DNA of 26,189 nucleotides from Lachnospiraceae bacterium (lineage in GTDB: Bacteria; Bacillota_A; Clostridia; Lachnospirales; Lachnospiraceae). A model generated the notes under the pieces. That model was given only the letters and a program-made list of their open reading frames with translations, searched no databases and was not told the DNA's origin. The position numbers were made by a program, and so were the translations under genes. Of the stretch, positions 23,667 to 26,189 are shown piece by piece; the first letter of the stretch is position 1; the number at the start of each line of letters is the position of its first letter. The stretch spans positions 1 through 26,189 of the forward strand of contig JAFZJK010000056.1 of the NCBI GenBank assembly GCA_017553965.1, in the 5' to 3' direction.

Positions 23667-24983
23667 ATGAGTAAAGAAGAAAAGAAAACATTTAAAAAAT
23701 GGAAGCTTTTTCTGGCAACTATAATAGCAGGTATAGTTATAGGTGCCGGAATAGCGGCTGTATTCATTTATATAAGAACAAAGGACAGTAAACCCTCAGG
23801 TGTTATGAAGTCGGATGTCGAAAGCGATCTGGCAGATAAGGACACCAATGATAAAGGCAGAAAGAATAGCGATAAGAAAAATCCGGATAAAGATAAAACT
23901 GAGGCAACCGCTACAAATGCTGAGGTAACCAGCGCAGATGTATCAGCTATAGTTGAAAACATTATGCCTTCGGTAGTTTCAGTAAAATGTGCAGCTGTTA
24001 AAAGCAGCAGATCCTATGATCCCTGGTCTTATGATCCGTGGGAAGATTTCTTCTATGATTACGGATATGGCACTTCGTCATCAGATCTTTCAGGTACCGG
24101 ATTTATAATCGGACAGAACGGCAATGAACTTCTTATAGTTACCAATAACAGTGTGGTAAGTAACGCCGATAAGATATCAATTGTATTTAACAGTGAACTG
24201 GAAGTTGAAGGTACCATAAAGGGTGCGGACTCATATTACGATATTGCAGTAGTATCGGTTGATATGAATGCACTTAACGAGGAGACTTTAGGCAGCATTA
24301 AGATAGCTACGATCGGAAGCTCGGAAAACCTTAGCGTAGGTGATATGACTATAGCTATCGGTAATTCACTCGGTAATGGGCAGTCGGTAACAGTTGGATA
24401 TGTCAGTGCTTTAGACAGGACTATGACTGTAAACAGCAGAGAGATGAAGCTTCTCCAGACCGATGCTGCGATCAATGACGGTAATAATGGTGGTCCTTTG
24501 GTTAATATCCGAGGTGAAGTTATAGGTATAGCATCGGAGAAATACACAACATATTCCGGCAGTAAGGTAGAGGGTATGTGCTTTGCAATCCCCATTTCGG
24601 ATGTAATACCGGTCATCAACGAGCTTATGAACAGAGTATCTCTTGATCCCGAAGAATCAGGATATCTCGGTATCGAAGGTAAGGAAGTAAGTGATTCTTA
24701 TGCCAAATCATTCGGTATGCCCAAGGGTATATACGTATATTCGACTGAGCCCGGTTCTCCCGCAGAACAGGCAGGTATCCGTGTAGGCGATATCATCACT
24801 CAGGTTAACGGAAGATCTGTAGTCAATATGGACCAGTTAAAGGAAATCCTTTCATATATAAGATACGGTACAGAGATTGAGATAAAGATCGCGACCGTAG
24901 GGCTTTCAGCCAATGGATATGAGGAGAAAACTATCAAGGTAACACTTGGACAGAAATCAAATATTGAACAGCGAAGAAGATAA
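23667..24983 (+). CDS. HtrA/DegP-like PDZ protein lacking catalytic His and Ser (pseudo-protease)
   Basis: A 438-aa protein. A cytoplasmic basic start (KKTFKKWK) precedes one membrane helix (about 13-35). A charged Lys/Asp-rich spacer (about 36-85) leads to a trypsin-like domain (about 90-310) and one PDZ domain (about 325-425, with YLGIEGKEV and GSPAEQAGIRVGDIITQVNG). The fold is clearly HtrA, but two of three catalytic residues are changed. The TNNHVV motif reads TNNSVV (S162), and GNSGGPLV reads GNNGGPLV (N274); D192 in DIAVVSVD remains. Each change is clear in the DNA (AGT, AAT) with no frameshift or stop nearby. It therefore likely binds rather than cuts misfolded or signal proteins outside the membrane. 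A GGAGG precedes the ATG. No terminator was seen before folE. Confidence 0.92.
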   Translation: MSKEEKKTFKKWKLFLATIIAGIVIGAGIAAVFIYIRTKDSKPSGVMKSDVESDLADKDTNDKGRKNSDKKNPDKDKTEATATNAEVTSADVSAIVENIMPSVVSVKCAAVKSSRSYDPWSYDPWEDFFYDYGYGTSSSDLSGTGFIIGQNGNELLIVTNNSVVSNADKISIVFNSELEVEGTIKGADSYYDIAVVSVDMNALNEETLGSIKIATIGSSENLSVGDMTIAIGNSLGNGQSVTVGYVSALDRTMTVNSREMKLLQTDAAINDGNNGGPLVNIRGEVIGIASEKYTTYSGSKVEGMCFAIPISDVIPVINELMNRVSLDPEESGYLGIEGKEVSDSYAKSFGMPKGIYVYSTEPGSPAEQAGIRVGDIITQVNGRSVVNMDQLKEILSYIRYGTEIEIKIATVGLSANGYEEKTIKVTLGQKSNIEQRRR

Positions 24984-25015
24984 ATAATTTATTGCTTTTA
25001 TTTTTCAAATGTTTG

Positions 25016-25024
25016 TGGTAATAT
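25016..25024 (+). promoter_or_regulatory. Possible extended -10 promoter for folE
   Basis: TGGTAATAT (TG-n-TAATAT) lies about 60 bp before folE; the -35 region is poor. Confidence 0.35.
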
Positions 25025-25058
25025 AGTGTCTGTAAAATCTATCAGGAAAAGAGGAAGT

Positions 25059-25076
25059 CCTGTAAAGATATACAGG
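25059..25076 (+). promoter_or_regulatory. Small hairpin over the folE ribosome binding region
   Basis: CCTGTA (25059-25064), AAGATA, TACAGG (25071-25076) form a perfect 6-bp stem that buries the AGG nearest the folE ATG at 25085. The folE Shine-Dalgarno (AGGCAG) is otherwise weak. Confidence 0.4.
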
Positions 25077-25084
25077 CAGTTGAA

Positions 25085-25645
25085 ATGACAGATAAGAAAA
25101 AGATAGAAAAAGCTGTAAGACTTCTTATAGAAGGTATGGGAGAAGATCCCAACCGTGAGGGGCTCGTTGATACACCCAGACGTGTGGCAGGCATGTATGA
25201 AGAAGTGCTGGCCGGCATGGACGGAGACGCAAAGGAGCATCTTTCACGACAGTTTAATGTTGAAGGCAGTGATATTGTTTTAGAGAAGGATATCACGTTT
25301 TATTCACTGTGTGAGCATCACCTGATGCCTTTCTTCGGAAAAGTGCATATTGCATACATACCCGAAGGTAAAGTGGTAGGCCTGAGCAAGTTGGCCCGTA
25401 CCGTAGAGGTATATGCAAGACGCTTACAGCTTCAGGAACAGCTTACACGTCAGATAGCAGATGCTATAGAAGAAAATCTTTCACCCAAGGGTGTCATGGT
25501 GGTAATTGAAGCAGAACATACCTGCATGACCATGCGAGGCGTGAAAAAACCCGGCTCACAGACTGTAACCACTGTTACAAGAGGCGAGTTTAAGAAAAAT
25601 GCGGAATTACAGACGATAGTGCTCGATTCCATACGAAGATACTGA
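25085..25645 (+). CDS. folE: GTP cyclohydrolase I
   Basis: Converts GTP to 7,8-dihydroneopterin triphosphate, the first step of tetrahydrofolate synthesis; a cytoplasmic zinc enzyme. The 186-aa length is standard. Motifs: [20 protein letters not shown] near the start, the zinc site [10 protein letters not shown] (C76, H79) with the second Cys C147 in HTCMTMRG, and [23 protein letters not shown]. It lies 69 bp before folP, so the two form a folate operon that probably continues past the window. Confidence 0.97.
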   Translation: MTDKKKIEKAVRLLIEGMGEDPNREGLVDTPRRVAGMYEEVLAGMDGDAKEHLSRQFNVEGSDIVLEKDITFYSLCEHHLMPFFGKVHIAYIPEGKVVGLSKLARTVEVYARRLQLQEQLTRQIADAIEENLSPKGVMVVIEAEHTCMTMRGVKKPGSQTVTTVTRGEFKKNAELQTIVLDSIRRY

Positions 25646-25685
25646 AACTGTCTTAAGGAAACTTAAGCAGTTTCAGTATTTGTTA
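25641..25685 (+). terminator. Hairpin with GAAA tetraloop between folE and folP
   Basis: ACTGAAACTG (25641-25650), a bulged T, CTTAAG, loop GAAA, CTTAAG, CAGTTTCAGT (25668-25677): a 16-bp stem that begins inside the folE stop codon region. The tail ATTTGTTATG is only partly U-rich. It may be a weak terminator, or a processing or stability element that lowers folP expression. Confidence 0.55.
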
Positions 25686-25714
25686 TGTCTAAAAGTATTT
25701 AAAGAGGTTACATA

Positions 25715-26189
25715 ATGATAATCGGAAATAAGATATTTAACCACGGACATACATATATAATGGGAATATTGAATGTTACGCCCGATTCTTTTTCTGACGG
25801 CGGACGTTTTAACTCGCTTGATAAAGCATTGAAACATGCTGAAGAAATGATAGCAGAAGGGGCTGATGTCATAGATATCGGCGGTGAATCGACCAGACCG
25901 GGATATACGCATATTTCCGTTACTGAGGAAATAGAGCGCACGGCTCCCATCATAGAGGCAGTTACGGCAGCGTTTGATGTACCGGTCAGTATAGATACTT
26001 ACAAGCCGGCTGTAGCAGAGCAGGCAGTTATAAGCGGGGCGGCGTTAATAAATGATATCTGGGGATTAAAGTGCGAAGATCTTATGGTACCAGATTCCGG
26101 GATGGCTGATATAATAAAGAAATACGGTGTATCCTGCTGTATCATGCATAACAGAGTACTTACAGAAGAACTGCAGGAAAAAGAGAGAC
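25715..26189 (+). CDS. folP: Dihydropteroate synthase (partial, cut by window end)
   Basis: Joins p-aminobenzoate to the pterin pyrophosphate to give dihydropteroate; target of sulfonamides. ATG 25715 has GAGG at 25704-25707. The 158 codons present include both family signatures: MGILNVTPDSFSDGG (about 16-30) and GGESTRPG (about 57-64), followed by VSIDTYKP, INDIWG and IMHN, as expected for the TIM barrel. The frame is open to the last base; the C-terminal part of this roughly 270-aa family lies outside the window. Confidence 0.95.
   Translation, partial: MIIGNKIFNHGHTYIMGILNVTPDSFSDGGRFNSLDKALKHAEEMIAEGADVIDIGGESTRPGYTHISVTEEIERTAPIIEAVTAAFDVPVSIDTYKPAVAEQAVISGAALINDIWGLKCEDLMVPDSGMADIIKKYGVSCCIMHNRVLTEELQEKER

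Noticed and set aside
24984..25084. Tetrahydrofolate riboswitch before folE
   Set aside because: The leader is too short and lacks the conserved junction sequences; only a small hairpin is present.

Overview
The window looks like chromosome from a Gram-positive, anaerobic, fibre-degrading Clostridia member, most likely Lachnospiraceae of the Butyrivibrio/Pseudobutyrivibrio kind. This is inferred from four things: AGGAGG-type ribosome binding sites before nearly every gene, TTGACA/TATAAT promoters with 17-bp spacers, the housekeeping content (ZapA next to a U32-family protein, a Nudix hydrolase, folE-folP), and a xylan-degradation locus with a membrane-anchored GH10 xylanase. No tRNA, rRNA, CRISPR array, integrase or transposase was seen.

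Layout. 1-225 is the 3' end of an unrecognised gene. 236-444 is a gene-free element that can fold into one long imperfect hairpin. argH follows on the minus strand (523-1899). Rightward genes run from 2091: zapA, a U32/DUF3656 protein, a Nudix hydrolase, then a close-packed set of GtrA protein, RlmI-like rRNA methyltransferase, membrane GGDEF-EAL protein and a 65-aa orphan. A bidirectional terminator separates these from a leftward pair, soluble chemotaxis-type receptor then cyclophilin. Next come an SGNH/CE2-like acetyl esterase, an orphan McrB-like AAA+ protein with very long low-complexity linkers, and an Sfp-type phosphopantetheinyl transferase.

The second half holds the polysaccharide genes: GH10 xylanase (minus), a PH-domain protein plus a small membrane protein, a type-B carboxylesterase with a GH43 glycosidase, and a convergent AraC-type regulator. 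Together with the CE2-like esterase these would deacetylate xylan outside or inside the cell, cut it at the surface (GH10), and finish oligosaccharides in the cytoplasm (carboxylesterase, GH43). The AraC protein is the obvious candidate regulator. The right end carries an HtrA-like protein whose catalytic His and Ser are both replaced, then folE and the start of folP.

Most unusual points: the 207-nt structured element at 236-444; the McrB-like protein with no McrC; the pseudo-protease HtrA; the hairpin between the Shine-Dalgarno and ATG of the GH43 gene; and reciprocal terminators in which GH43 and araC each carry the other's terminator inside their coding ends. All calls come from reading the sequence; no database search was possible.
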